This document shows positions 34,443 to 41,783 of a DNA stretch of 48,060 nt, in pieces. Within the stretch, counting starts at the first letter, position 1, and each line of letters begins with the position of its first letter. The stretch covers positions 1-48,060 of the IMG/VR virus record IMGVR_UViG_3300005663_000070. One strand, given 5' to 3'. The notes under the pieces were generated by a model. It saw only the letters and a program-made list of their open reading frames with translations. It had not been told where the DNA came from and ran no database searches. The translations under genes and the position numbers were made by a program. This stretch comes from a virus.

Positions 34443-34898
34443 TCACAATAACATGTGCCCCAAATAATGTTCCAATTCCGGGATACCGTGTATCACTAAA
34501 TACATCCCATTACGATTTCTGATGTCCTGCATCCGTTTCTGCTGGCCTTCGCTCAGTCGCCCACCTGATCCCCTCTTTACTTCTATCTCAAAATGTTGAC
34601 CAGTTGCAAATAGTCCTACAATATCTCCTGCATTTTTTATTCCATATGTTCCCCATTGTCCACGATCATTCTGAAATGAACCAGAATCGTGACGGCTGGC
34701 AAAAATTCCATGAGCCTTTAACCATACTAAACATTGTTTCAATACAACAGATTCCAAGAGATTAGGAACCGGCACGATTGGCTGTGTAGGAATTGAACCA
34801 TCTTTGGCTCCCTGTCGTTTCACTGGCTGACCATCTCTCATGGCTTTAATGGCATCAGAGTAATCTTCATAGATCTTTTTGCGGGATCGTTTTTTCAT
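34443..34898 (-). CDS. VRR-NUC family nuclease
   Basis: 151 residues. A basic beginning leads to the VRR-NUC fold: ESVVLKQCLVWLKAHGI, then GIKNAGDIVGLF (Asp92), FEIEVKRG (Glu106-x-Lys108) and LSEGQQKRM (Gln119). Full-length for the family (usually about 100-150 residues for phage stand-alone members). VRR-NUC enzymes cleave branched or structured DNA, here probably resolving replication or recombination intermediates before packaging. It lies between the polymerase and Cas4-type nuclease. Confidence 0.85.
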   Translation of the reverse strand: MKKRSRKKIYEDYSDAIKAMRDGQPVKRQGAKDGSIPTQPIVPVPNLLESVVLKQCLVWLKAHGIFASRHDSGSFQNDRGQWGTYGIKNAGDIVGLFATGQHFEIEVKRGSGGRLSEGQQKRMQDIRNRNGMYLVIHGIPELEHYLGHMLL

Positions 34899-34920
34899 GG
34901 GTTATCTTTTACAAAAAATC

Positions 34921-35106
34921 CTAAAGTCTATATAAAGACCATTTATATATGATATTTCTTATTGCTTTGTTCTTTATTTTTCCAGCAACCCCAAAATCTA
35001 TTTTAACATATCTCCACATTCTTCCGAGTTCATCTGCATATCTGGTTCCTATTTTATATCTTCTAAAACGACTACTTTCATTTAAATCTGGCTTTTTCAT
35101 TATCAT
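34921..35106 (-). CDS. small basic protein
   Basis: 61 residues from ATG 35106, which overlaps the upstream stop (ATGA). The sequence is strongly basic (SSRFRRYKIGTRYADELGRMWRY), with a short beta core; a nucleic-acid-binding role is plausible. No family recognised. Confidence 0.5.
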   Translation of the reverse strand: MIMKKPDLNESSRFRRYKIGTRYADELGRMWRYVKIDFGVAGKIKNKAIRNIIYKWSLYRL

Positions 35107-35306
35107 AACAAATCCCCTATTCGGATTACTGTCGAGCATTTTCTACACACGAATTGGTGTGCGAGACTCCTATAATTACATACTTGACCTTCGGAAACAA
35201 GGACTCCATCACAATTGCTATTAGAAAAATGGTCATCTAAAGCTTTAGATAAACATATAGTTCCAAGATCTAATCCAAGAGGCTGATTACCCTGTATCTT
35301 TTTCAT
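35103..35306 (-). CDS. small Cys-containing protein downstream of the polymerase
   Basis: 67 residues from ATG 35306, overlapping the polymerase stop (ATGA); the open frame continues upstream but inside the polymerase end. Cys at about 18, 32, 43 and the CRKC pair (54-57) could bind zinc. Ends by ATGA overlap with the next gene. Function unknown. Confidence 0.55.
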   Translation of the reverse strand: MKKIQGNQPLGLDLGTICLSKALDDHFSNSNCDGVLVSEGQVCNYRSLAHQFVCRKCSTVIRIGDLL

Positions 35307-38116
35307 TTCTTGTAAACCTCGCTTAATTCCCCCTCGGCATCGAGTGGCAATCCGACTGCCCATTCCGGGCCAGTGCACATTATTTTCAACATATCATCAA
35401 GAGCACCCACATCATTTTTTTGTAACATACAAACTATTTCATCGTGGCTATGTAATACTATTGGAAGCTTGATAGCATCTATTTCCAAGATCCAATATGC
35501 TAACAGATCTCTTGCACACGCCTGTACAATATTTTCTGTGATACTTCCGCCCCACAAATGTCCATAATGCCATCTAATCTGTGAACCTCTGGTTGTTTGT
35601 TTTAAGGAACAGTGGCGATAGGTGAGTTCTCGTCCTGATGGGAGTTGAAGGTGAACTGTGCCTTTTCGATTGAAAATTTTTAACCGGAACCCTATTGCGT
35701 TGCCACCTTCATCATATTTCCGTGACACCTGAGTTTGTTCATGCGGGTATTTAATCACAAACTTAAATGCCTTTTCAACAGCAGACCAAAATTCAGGTAT
35801 TTGTTTATAGGTAGTACGATATGTTTTAATAAGCTGATCAATAAAATCCCAGTCATATTCACCACTATCGAATAGAGGTCGAAGATCAGAATTGGTTACA
35901 CAATTTTCATAGAATTTATTTGTACCCATTCCATATCCGCAATTAGACACAATCATGTTACCCGCTTGGAATCTATGATAGTCGCCCGAATATAGGATGT
36001 CTGCTGTTTCTAAGATTTTCGATCCTGGTGGTGAATCTAAGATTACCTGGTCTGTATCCAGCATTATTATTGATTCTGTCAATATCAAGCTGCGGATTAT
36101 CCCACCCTGGCAATGTTGCCAAATATTCAAGAAAATCAACTCTATCAGTGATCCATTTGGGCCACACTCTAATACCTCGTTGACCATAATGTCTATGAGG
36201 TCTGGTCTCGCATCTGCTAATAATTGCACAAATTCTATCAAGCAATCGTTCTTTATGTGGTAAAGGCACTGTTGTTTTATAAGCCTGAGTTTTACCGGAT
36301 GCCTTTTTAGCACAGACATTACAACGTGTAGAATTTCCGGCGACCAAGCTATCTCTTTCTGGAGTAGAGATTTTACCACAGGAGCAACGACATTTGACGG
36401 ACTTAATGCCCTTGCGTGGCCCAAACTTAATTTCGATAACTTCAAGTTCTCCATACATGTCTCCGAGAATTGGTTGCCTGTACTTAGGCTGATTGCCGGA
36501 AACCACACGCCCTTGTCTAAGATCTCGTGATCTGGAGTTACCCATATTCCTTTTACATTTACACATGATTTTTTACCTTTATGAACAACCCCTTTATGAT
36601 TTACCCACTGTCTACCGTCCCATAGTTTATCGAGTATATCAAGATCCTCGATTGATTTCCACCCACTATAAGTTAAAACTGGGGTTCCTAATGCCACGCA
36701 ACCAAGTATGGCATCCTTACCAAACCCCCTACGAATTTTGAGTAACTTTTTAACAGGAGGAATTTCATCTTCTTTTGGTTTATATACAGCACTATTAAAT
36801 AGCATAGTAGCAAATACACTATAAATATCTTCCCCATTTGCAAATCCATTTACTAAATCTTCTTGGTTCGCAAACCAAGCTAAAATTCTCGCTTCTATCT
36901 GTGCCGAATCAGCTATTCCTAAAATAACTCCGTCTGGACAACCCAGTAAACTTCTCATAGCAGCTATAAGTGGGTGTGTGCCTTGACCACCACGCCCTCT
37001 ACCGCCGAGATTCTGTAAGTTGATCCCACCACTCCCAGACCACCTTCCAGTATGAGCACCATAATAATTAAGAGGTACACGAAGTAACCCGCCAGAAGCA
37101 GTGGCTTGATTAGCCATATTATTTATTCGTTTAATATGCAGGGGCCAGGATTTAACAGCTTGCCGGGCAACACATAAATTTCGTATCGTTTTATCAGGGT
37201 GAACCAACAATTCTTGAAATCCACGATCATCTTTCGCAAAAGCTGGAATAACTCCAGGCGTACCCAGTAACTTTGTCATGTTCTTACCCGGTTTACCTAC
37301 TTTGACTGGAATTTGTTCATCTTCTGGCAGAGCCTCTTGGAGAAGTTTAACAAAAGACAGATTTCCACTGAGGTCTTTATCTTTGTGCTCAGTTTTATCT
37401 ACTATCTGTTTTACTTCTACTAACATTTTTAATTTGAGATCCGTAGCTTTTTTAAAATCGAATTTAATTTTCGGCCTGAGATAAAGGTCAAGAGTATGAC
37501 GAGCAACTGGTATTTCCACCTGGGGATTTGACATCTCCGGTAATAGTAACTGAAAGAGGGCTGTTTCGATTTCAATATCATTACAGCAATAGTCAGCAAG
37601 ATTATTTTTAAGATTATTATTAGTTTCAGCGTCCATATCTTCATAGTGAAGCCCCTTGAACTGTATCGTTTTACCTTTGTCCTTTAGCCCAAACATTTTA
37701 GTAACATCTTTCATGCGGTGACTCATACGAGCATCGTAATGTCGGAGCAGATCGTCAATATCTATTACGTACGGGGGTATGATACCGAACCTTACGGCTA
37801 AAATAGCCATATCAAATTTACAATTTTTTGCAACCACTGTACACCGTTCCAAGTTAAGACCATAAACATTTTGTACACATGCAATATGGTCATATATAAA
37901 TACAAGATCACCTTGACTTTTAGGACAAAAACGTGGGACAAAATCTGGTGACTCAGCGGTTCCAACCCCAGTGAAGTCGAACCTGGGATCTGTGATATAC
38001 TCTATAATAGACATCTTTTTCCCAAGAGAATAATCCTGATCATAGTAAGATTCAAAATCTATGATCAGAACTTTCTCTGGATACCCAACAGATTTTAATA
38101 TTTCCTGATAGCTCAT
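35303..38116 (-). CDS. polA: family A DNA polymerase with 3'-5' exonuclease, interrupted by an intein
   Basis: 937 residues including a 253-residue intein, so the mature enzyme would be 684. The exonuclease (about 15-195) is DEDDy: Asp20/Glu22 (LIIDFESYY), Asp102 (KFDMAIL) and Tyr176-x3-Asp180. Polymerase motif A has Asp403 (GIADSAQIEARI). Motif B begins RRGFGKDAILG (Lys467) and resumes after the intein with CGYGMG. Motif C has His891-Asp892-Glu893. Joining G472 to C726 restores the eight-residue Lys-to-Tyr spacing of the O helix. It would replicate the phage genome with the TOPRIM-helicase. Without splicing the enzyme should be inactive, because the intein cuts the active-site helix. Starts by ATGA overlap. 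Confidence 0.95.
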   Translation of the reverse strand: MSYQEILKSVGYPEKVLIIDFESYYDQDYSLGKKMSIIEYITDPRFDFTGVGTAESPDFVPRFCPKSQGDLVFIYDHIACVQNVYGLNLERCTVVAKNCKFDMAILAVRFGIIPPYVIDIDDLLRHYDARMSHRMKDVTKMFGLKDKGKTIQFKGLHYEDMDAETNNNLKNNLADYCCNDIEIETALFQLLLPEMSNPQVEIPVARHTLDLYLRPKIKFDFKKATDLKLKMLVEVKQIVDKTEHKDKDLSGNLSFVKLLQEALPEDEQIPVKVGKPGKNMTKLLGTPGVIPAFAKDDRGFQELLVHPDKTIRNLCVARQAVKSWPLHIKRINNMANQATASGGLLRVPLNYYGAHTGRWSGSGGINLQNLGGRGRGGQGTHPLIAAMRSLLGCPDGVILGIADSAQIEARILAWFANQEDLVNGFANGEDIYSVFATMLFNSAVYKPKEDEIPPVKKLLKIRRGFGKDAILGCVALGTPVLTYSGWKSIEDLDILDKLWDGRQWVNHKGVVHKGKKSCVNVKGIWVTPDHEILDKGVWFPAISLSTGNQFSETCMENLKLSKLSLGHARALSPSNVVAPVVKSLLQKEIAWSPEILHVVMSVLKRHPVKLRLIKQQCLYHIKNDCLIEFVQLLADARPDLIDIMVNEVLECGPNGSLIELIFLNIWQHCQGGIIRSLILTESIIMLDTDQVILDSPPGSKILETADILYSGDYHRFQAGNMIVSNCGYGMGTNKFYENCVTNSDLRPLFDSGEYDWDFIDQLIKTYRTTYKQIPEFWSAVEKAFKFVIKYPHEQTQVSRKYDEGGNAIGFRLKIFNRKGTVHLQLPSGRELTYRHCSLKQTTRGSQIRWHYGHLWGGSITENIVQACARDLLAYWILEIDAIKLPIVLHSHDEIVCMLQKNDVGALDDMLKIMCTGPEWAVGLPLDAEGELSEVYKK
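35942..36700 (-). other. intein in DNA polymerase (motif B)
   Basis: Residues 473-725 of the polymerase. Block A is CVALGTPVLTYSGWKSIEDL (473-492), starting with the nucleophilic Cys. Block B is VTPDHEIL (526-533, Thr and His present). Blocks F/G are ETADILYSGDYHRF and AGNMIVSN, ending in Asn725, followed by Cys726 as +1 residue. All residues for canonical splicing are present (penultimate Ser replaces the usual His). The centre (about 545-705) looks unlike an in-frame endonuclease; that region encodes an HNH enzyme in another frame. Confidence 0.92.
35973..36566 (-). CDS. HNH homing endonuclease nested out of frame inside the intein
   Basis: 197 residues, read two bases out of phase with the polymerase/intein frame and lying wholly inside the intein DNA. 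From about residue 29 it is a typical phage HNH enzyme: DMYGELEVIEIKFG, CRCSCGK (C59, C61, C63), CNVC (C82, C85), then RHYGQRGIRVWPKW and the HNH core LDIDRINNNAGY..GNLRF (Asp161, Asp163, Asn175). The ATG at 36566 has AAAGG nine bases upstream, so separate translation is possible. Both frames are open throughout. In ordinary inteins the endonuclease is in frame with the splicing halves; here it is not. Confidence 0.85.
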   Translation of the reverse strand: MCKCKRNMGNSRSRDLRQGRVVSGNQPKYRQPILGDMYGELEVIEIKFGPRKGIKSVKCRCSCGKISTPERDSLVAGNSTRCNVCAKKASGKTQAYKTTVPLPHKERLLDRICAIISRCETRPHRHYGQRGIRVWPKWITDRVDFLEYLATLPGWDNPQLDIDRINNNAGYRPGNLRFTTRIENLRNSRHPIFGRLS

Positions 38117-38412
38117 AAATCTAATAAACTTATATTCCCGTTAGCTTCCTTTTTCTTTTCCTCATAAGGCCCGACTATAGTGCGAAAAAATTCTTGCTTC
38201 GCACATTCCAGTATCCCCGCAGCATCATTAAAAGCATCGTAACATGGGCCACGTTTCTCGAAACGCTTGAACCGAGCAACATAGTTTATAATAAAATGGT
38301 GTATGAGTCGTGTGATTATGTAATTGTACTCACCTTTTTGGTGAATAAATATACACATAGCATCAATATGGTGATCGAGAATTTCACGTGCTTTTTTATC
38401 TATGTAGGGCAT
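38113..38412 (-). CDS. conserved small phage protein
   Basis: 99 residues with AAGGAG upstream. MPYIDKKAREIL, GEYNYIITRLIHHF, AAGILECAKQEFFRTIVGPYEEKK and ANGNI match a family of small proteins found widely in phages (pattern MPYI…GELNY-IT…ECAK-E-YR…PYE..K…NGD). It is usually encoded beside replication genes, and the function is unknown. Four-base overlap into the polymerase gene suggests coupled translation. Confidence 0.7.
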   Translation of the reverse strand: MPYIDKKAREILDHHIDAMCIFIHQKGEYNYIITRLIHHFIINYVARFKRFEKRGPCYDAFNDAAGILECAKQEFFRTIVGPYEEKKKEANGNISLLDL

Positions 38413-38825
38413 GGGTTACTCCTTCCTAAATAATATTCTGGAAATACTCCGATTATTTTATAAGCCTTTTTTCCATCTTTAGCATAATTTTCTAATCTGG
38501 TTAAATGTGCATCCACTGAATTTTCTAAATCGAGGTTGCCTTTATAAAGTTCCCAATACAATTTTGTTGTGTACGATAAAACGCATAACACACAGTTATC
38601 TTTATTTCTTATACGGGATGTGGCAACACTACTGAGAAATGGAAGCTGTGATTCGCCAAGAGCTTCATTAGGTTTCATACAGAGTCTAAATCGTTGAACC
38701 GTTTGTCTAAAAAATCCATTCGTGCTAAAACCCTGAAGATCAGTTAATAGCTGCTCGAAACGCTTTAGATATTTTTGTCTTGCAATTAAAAGTGGTGCAT
38801 TTTCAATCTGTTTTCTACCAGCCAT
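38400..38825 (-). CDS. hypothetical protein
   Basis: 141 residues with AGGAGA before the ATG. A helical start (RQKYLKRFEQLLTDLQG), a basic/aromatic middle and a Cys pair (NCVLCVLSY) precede a helical end. No recognised domain. Starts by overlap with the 53-residue gene upstream (TAATG). Confidence 0.5.
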   Translation of the reverse strand: MAGRKQIENAPLLIARQKYLKRFEQLLTDLQGFSTNGFFRQTVQRFRLCMKPNEALGESQLPFLSSVATSRIRNKDNCVLCVLSYTTKLYWELYKGNLDLENSVDAHLTRLENYAKDGKKAYKIIGVFPEYYLGRSNPCPT

Positions 38826-38986
38826 TATATTCTCCTACCGCTACGTGTAATTTTGCCTTGTTCTTTAAGCTTGTTATATTTTTCCCCGTATTCCTCGAAA
38901 GTTATTTTACCGAGAGCCAATTGCCAACGGATTTTATCTTCTTCCGGAGAGATTAAACACGGTCGTCTTGTTGATCCCTTACCCAA
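38825..38986 (-). CDS. 53-aa conserved small phage protein starting on TTG
   Basis: TTG at 38986 with AAGGGG five bases upstream gives MGKGSTRRPCLISPEEDKIR at the N-terminus. This is the signature of a small phage family that usually starts M(S/G)KGS.PRP..(V/I)S.EE…W. No ATG is available in this frame before the motif. The tail is basic (KEQGKITRSGRRI). Function unknown. Confidence 0.6.
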   Translation of the reverse strand: MGKGSTRRPCLISPEEDKIRWQLALGKITFEEYGEKYNKLKEQGKITRSGRRI

Positions 38987-38987
38987 A

Positions 38988-39080
38988 TTAGCCCCTTGGT
39001 TTCATAAGCCCCTTGTGTAGCTTGCGTCTTGCTACTTTACGGGTGTGTCTGTCTCGTTTGGATTTTGATTTAGCAGTCAC
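38988..39080 (-). CDS. 30-aa very basic peptide
   Basis: GTG at 39080 overlaps the stop of the upstream gene (GTGA); TAA at 38990-38988 is just before the next TTG start. Residues are nearly all basic (TAKSKSKRDRHTRKVARRKL). Possibly a nucleic-acid-binding micropeptide; supported only by its junctions and composition. Confidence 0.35.
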   Translation of the reverse strand: MTAKSKSKRDRHTRKVARRKLHKGLMKPRG

Positions 39081-39298
39081 GATCTTGTTTTTTCTATTAT
39101 TGTTTTAACCATATCATCAAGTTTAGCCGCATATTTATGTGATATTGCCATAAAAGATATACCAAAGCACAATATATGTAGATGTATTTCAGTATATTCT
39201 TTTGACACATACTCTCGCTCTAAACTAAATAGAAAAGTCCAACGCCATCGCCAACTAATATTCCCAGTTAAAGAAATTTCATAATTTTTAGTTTTCAT
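39077..39298 (-). CDS. small hypothetical protein, related to the N-terminal half of the 34.1-34.4 kb product
   Basis: 73 residues, Trp/Arg-rich (GNISWRWRWTFLFSLE) with HLHILCFGISFMAI, similar to LKILCFGLTLEIW in the protein at 34090-34434. It thus seems to be a paralogous small beta domain without the zinc ribbon. A membrane association is possible but the hydrophobic stretch is short. Confidence 0.5.
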   Translation of the reverse strand: MKTKNYEISLTGNISWRWRWTFLFSLEREYVSKEYTEIHLHILCFGISFMAISHKYAAKLDDMVKTIIEKTRS

Positions 39299-39301
39299 AA
39301 T

Positions 39302-39409
39302 TTACTCTGGTGTACAAAACCAATTATCACAATTTCTACAATGACAAAGATAAAAGCTAACTTGTGCTACTCCGCTTGAATCACATTCGGGACACACACA
39401 CATAATCAT
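39302..39409 (-). CDS. 35-aa zinc-ribbon micropeptide
   Basis: ATG 39409 (or 39403) to TAA 39304-39302. CVCPEC and CHCRNC / C-terminal Cys provide a compact zinc ribbon. No clear ribosome-binding site, and it overlaps the next upstream micro-ORF by 29 bases in another frame, so one of the two may not be expressed. Confidence 0.35.
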   Translation of the reverse strand: MIMCVCPECDSSGVAQVSFYLCHCRNCDNWFCTPE

Positions 39410-39488
39410 TATCAAGTATTTTTTGAGACTGCTCCAGTTCTCGTTTAAACAATTCAATACGTAATTTAGAATTAAATACACTTATCAT
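39381..39488 (-). CDS. 35-aa helical micropeptide
   Basis: ATG 39488 follows GGAG at about ten bases; two bases after the upstream stop. Sequence SVFNSKLRIELFKRELEQSQ forms one amphipathic helix. Low information; kept because of its site and the tight gene order. Confidence 0.35.
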   Translation of the reverse strand: MISVFNSKLRIELFKRELEQSQKILDNDYVCVSRM

Positions 39489-39489
39489 T

Positions 39490-39627
39490 TTATTTTACTC
39501 CACACTTACGCATCGTATTAAGCAAGTCTTTTACATCAGCAGGGAGATCTTTAGGTGGGTTATTTAAAAGTCCCTTTGCCTGTCTGATTGTTAAACTCCC
39601 AGTGGTATTTTTCCTTTTCCTTTTCAT
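39490..39627 (-). CDS. 45-aa small basic protein
   Basis: ATG 39627 overlaps the upstream stop (ATGA), with AGGA eight bases before it. N-terminus KRKRKNTTGSLTIRQAKGLL, then PPKDLPADVKDLLNTM. A basic tail plus a short helix; nucleic-acid contact is plausible. No family recognised. Confidence 0.45.
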   Translation of the reverse strand: MKRKRKNTTGSLTIRQAKGLLNNPPKDLPADVKDLLNTMRKCGVK

Positions 39628-39785
39628 TTTATTTTCCTAAACCTCTTGGTAGCTTTACACCGCTTACAGGTTACTTTATTTCTAATATCTGTAATTTTTA
39701 ATTGCACAAACCTCTTTCTCTCACAGCCACAAGCAGATATAATCCACCAGGGTAGCCATGAAAAATGTACTATTTCCTTTTTCAT
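39624..39785 (-). CDS. 53-aa zinc-ribbon-like protein
   Basis: ATG 39785 overlaps the stop of the phosphoesterase (ATGA). CGC (residues 19-21) and CKRC (40-43) give a four-Cys ribbon; the rest is basic (ATKRFRKIK). Ends by ATGA overlap with the next gene. Function unknown. Confidence 0.5.
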   Translation of the reverse strand: MKKEIVHFSWLPWWIISACGCERKRFVQLKITDIRNKVTCKRCKATKRFRKIK

Positions 39786-40480
39786 TTGAAATTCCCATCC
39801 CAATATTTTTCACCTTTTCCAACAGGCATTACTTCGTGATATGGTGTACCATCTATAATAACACCAGCACTAAGTATTGAACGTGTAACTTGCTCTTTAG
39901 CATAAACAAAAGCATATGCTTTATCATCTATGCCACAACCTACATCCATTCCAAACCAACGCCTAAGAGGATTAGCCGACCAGTTGATACCACCACGAGT
40001 ATGATAGTGCCCCATGACTACAGATATTCCCATTTTCTGAGATAGACCCCATGCCGGAGTTTTACCCCCGCCTTTACCATGTCCATGACAATAAAAGACA
40101 CCATCAATAATAGTTGACTGTACCCAATTCCATTTTGGTGTTTCCCACAATCCAGCATAATCACGAAGAAATTTAGCGGGTATATTTACTGATTCGGCTA
40201 CACGCTTTGGCCTTGCATCGTGATTTCCTATAACCACAGTGGCTTTCTTAAATAGTTTATACCATGTTTGAACCTCAGCCAGTGCTGTTTCATATTCATC
40301 TATCGGGCCAGGAGCTTCAGGATTGTTAGCATGGAAACTGATGGCTGACCAGTCAACAATATCACCGATAAATACCACTTTATTGCACCGCCATTTTTTG
40401 TAAAGGTCTTTACAGAATTTGGCATAACCTTTTCGTGTACATGGACTATGTACATCACCTATACAGAGGATTCGGCTCAT
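39782..40480 (-). CDS. calcineurin-like metallophosphoesterase
   Basis: 232 residues with all metal-binding motifs in order: GDVH (Asp9, His11), GDIVDW (Asp40), GNHD (Asn86, His87, Asp88), a CHGHGKGG loop (His132/134) and GHYHT (His158/160). Full-length single-domain enzyme. Such phage enzymes cleave phosphodiesters or nucleotides; the substrate cannot be read from sequence. GGGG is upstream, and the gene begins directly after the stop of the deoxyribosyltransferase-like gene, so they form one unit with nucleotide-pool genes. Confidence 0.88.
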   Translation of the reverse strand: MSRILCIGDVHSPCTRKGYAKFCKDLYKKWRCNKVVFIGDIVDWSAISFHANNPEAPGPIDEYETALAEVQTWYKLFKKATVVIGNHDARPKRVAESVNIPAKFLRDYAGLWETPKWNWVQSTIIDGVFYCHGHGKGGGKTPAWGLSQKMGISVVMGHYHTRGGINWSANPLRRWFGMDVGCGIDDKAYAFVYAKEQVTRSILSAGVIIDGTPYHEVMPVGKGEKYWDGNFK

Positions 40481-40885
40481 CTAAAAATCCCCCCGCATGA
40501 TAAAATGAGTTAGCCAGTTAATAGCTTCATCTGTTCTTTTAAACACGACTATGGGTATATTATTCTTAACAGCAAAATCATATTCTATTTTGCGACCACC
40601 CTGTAGCTCGTCCCCTTCCGGGACGCAGACTATTACAGCATCACAACCCTTATCAATAATTTTACAGTCTATTTCCAAAATTTCTTTCTCATTTAAATAG
40701 TGGTCATGAAAAGCTATATGTACAAAGTCCTCATGTTCAGCAGGAACGTAAAATTCAGCACCCTTGAAAGTTTCTCTAAGTCGCTTGGCTATTAATTTTA
40801 TAGCGTCACAATTCTGTGTCATCTGAGCTTCAGTGGCATCTTTTCCATACTTGCCACGTATACTGTGTGATATGTAAATTTTTAT
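40481..40885 (-). CDS. nucleoside 2-deoxyribosyltransferase-like protein, apparent ATA start
   Basis: 134 residues from 40885. The frame has an ATG only at 40822, which would remove the conserved first strand and loop. Upstream the frame reads (I)KIYISHSIRGKYGKDATEAQ, the expected N-terminus of this Rossmann-like family (…IYI.HSIRGK.G.DA…), and a perfect AAGGAGGT stands five bases before the codon ATA. The rest has AEFYVPAEHEDFV, EILEIDCKIIDKGCDAVIVC and GGRKIEYDFAVKNNIPIVVF, typical of the family that handles nucleosides or ADP-ribose-like ligands. Exact substrate unknown. The true start is inferred, not proven. Confidence 0.7.
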   Translation of the reverse strand: MKIYISHSIRGKYGKDATEAQMTQNCDAIKLIAKRLRETFKGAEFYVPAEHEDFVHIAFHDHYLNEKEILEIDCKIIDKGCDAVIVCVPEGDELQGGRKIEYDFAVKNNIPIVVFKRTDEAINWLTHFIMRGDF

Positions 40886-40896
40886 GATATACCTCC

Positions 40897-41538
40897 TTAT
40901 TTTTTTATATGTTCTTTCCTAAATTCCTTATGTTTCTGCTCTTTTCTTAAATACCTTTGGATACACGCATCTGCATCCCCTCTTGTATTAAAGTAACCAG
41001 TTAGCCCATCACTACCTTGCATCATTTCTTCATAAAATTGTAAATCTGAATGGAGGTATGTTCTACTAATACTCTCATATACATAAAAATAAGGAAAGCC
41101 ATTTATATACTGCATACAAATAGTAAAGTTAACCTCTTTCCTCTCTGTTTCTGTTTCTATTGGCTCTGGCTTTGCCTGTTCCCTATACGCTCCTTCGAGG
41201 TCATCAAGTTCTTTGGGTAAAACCTCGGCGGCAATTCGTAACTTAGTTGCAAGATAACAAATGGCACACCATGCAATAGCTCGGTCATGTGATTCATCTG
41301 TTAGACCCATCTTTTCTTGTGCGATATGACGTTCAAGACTGTTGATTAACTCTGATAATGGGATGCCCTTCTCCCAATTACGAGCAGAATAATGTTCTGC
41401 ACCTTCCTCAAAATGCTTACTAATTTCAAGATAAGCATCAGGGGGAAATAATACTGGTGTTCCCTTGCCTTTAGCTACTTGTTTTTTAGCCCCTGTACTA
41501 AACTCTCGTTTTTCCCCGGATTCTGTTTTAATCGTCAT
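40897..41538 (-). CDS. dATP/dGTP diphosphohydrolase-type (MazZ-like, DUF5664) protein with extra C-terminal domain
   Basis: 213 residues from ATG 41538 (GGAG upstream). The first ~110 residues follow the pattern of the dATP/dGTP diphosphohydrolase N-terminal family: STGAKKQVAKGKG, LFPPDAYLEISKHFEEGAEHY, RNWEKGIPL, LERHIAQE and DESHDRAIAW. These supply the Glu/His/Asp ligands of this all-helical fold. After a Glu/Pro linker, a separate beta-rich domain (about 145-205; FTICMQYINGFPYFYVYE) is attached. Related enzymes adjust dGTP/dATP pools, and the founding relative works with PurZ in 2-aminoadenine phages; no purZ is present here. Confidence 0.7.
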   Translation of the reverse strand: MTIKTESGEKREFSTGAKKQVAKGKGTPVLFPPDAYLEISKHFEEGAEHYSARNWEKGIPLSELINSLERHIAQEKMGLTDESHDRAIAWCAICYLATKLRIAAEVLPKELDDLEGAYREQAKPEPIETETERKEVNFTICMQYINGFPYFYVYESISRTYLHSDLQFYEEMMQGSDGLTGYFNTRGDADACIQRYLRKEQKHKEFRKEHIKK

Positions 41539-41540
41539 TT

Positions 41541-41783
41541 TTATTTTCTCCAGAAATGATTCTTTAGTCCACTGTACCAAACGTAACTATAGAGTAGAAT
41601 TGATGGGAGCATAAAATACTGTTTAAAATACAGGAATAGTGAAAGCCATAATACCTGACTGCACAGCCCCACAATATATCCGTACTTATACCATTGCTGT
41701 TTTCTACCAACTATAAAGACAGCACTTGCTCCCATTATTGCCGTAGCTAATTGTAAAATTATACCTGTCATTCCGCTAAACAT
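41541..41783 (-). CDS. small membrane protein, PnuC-like
   Basis: 80 residues with three predicted membrane segments (ILQLATAIMGASAVFIV; YIVGLCSQVLWLSLFLYF; MLPSILLYSYVWY), Trp/Tyr-rich in the manner of short PnuC-like phage proteins. Two starts are possible: 41783, or an ATG at 41771 overlapping the upstream stop. Could take up a nicotinamide nucleoside, which would fit its nucleotide-gene neighbours; this is tentative. Confidence 0.55.
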   Translation of the reverse strand: MFSGMTGIILQLATAIMGASAVFIVGRKQQWYKYGYIVGLCSQVLWLSLFLYFKQYFMLPSILLYSYVWYSGLKNHFWRK

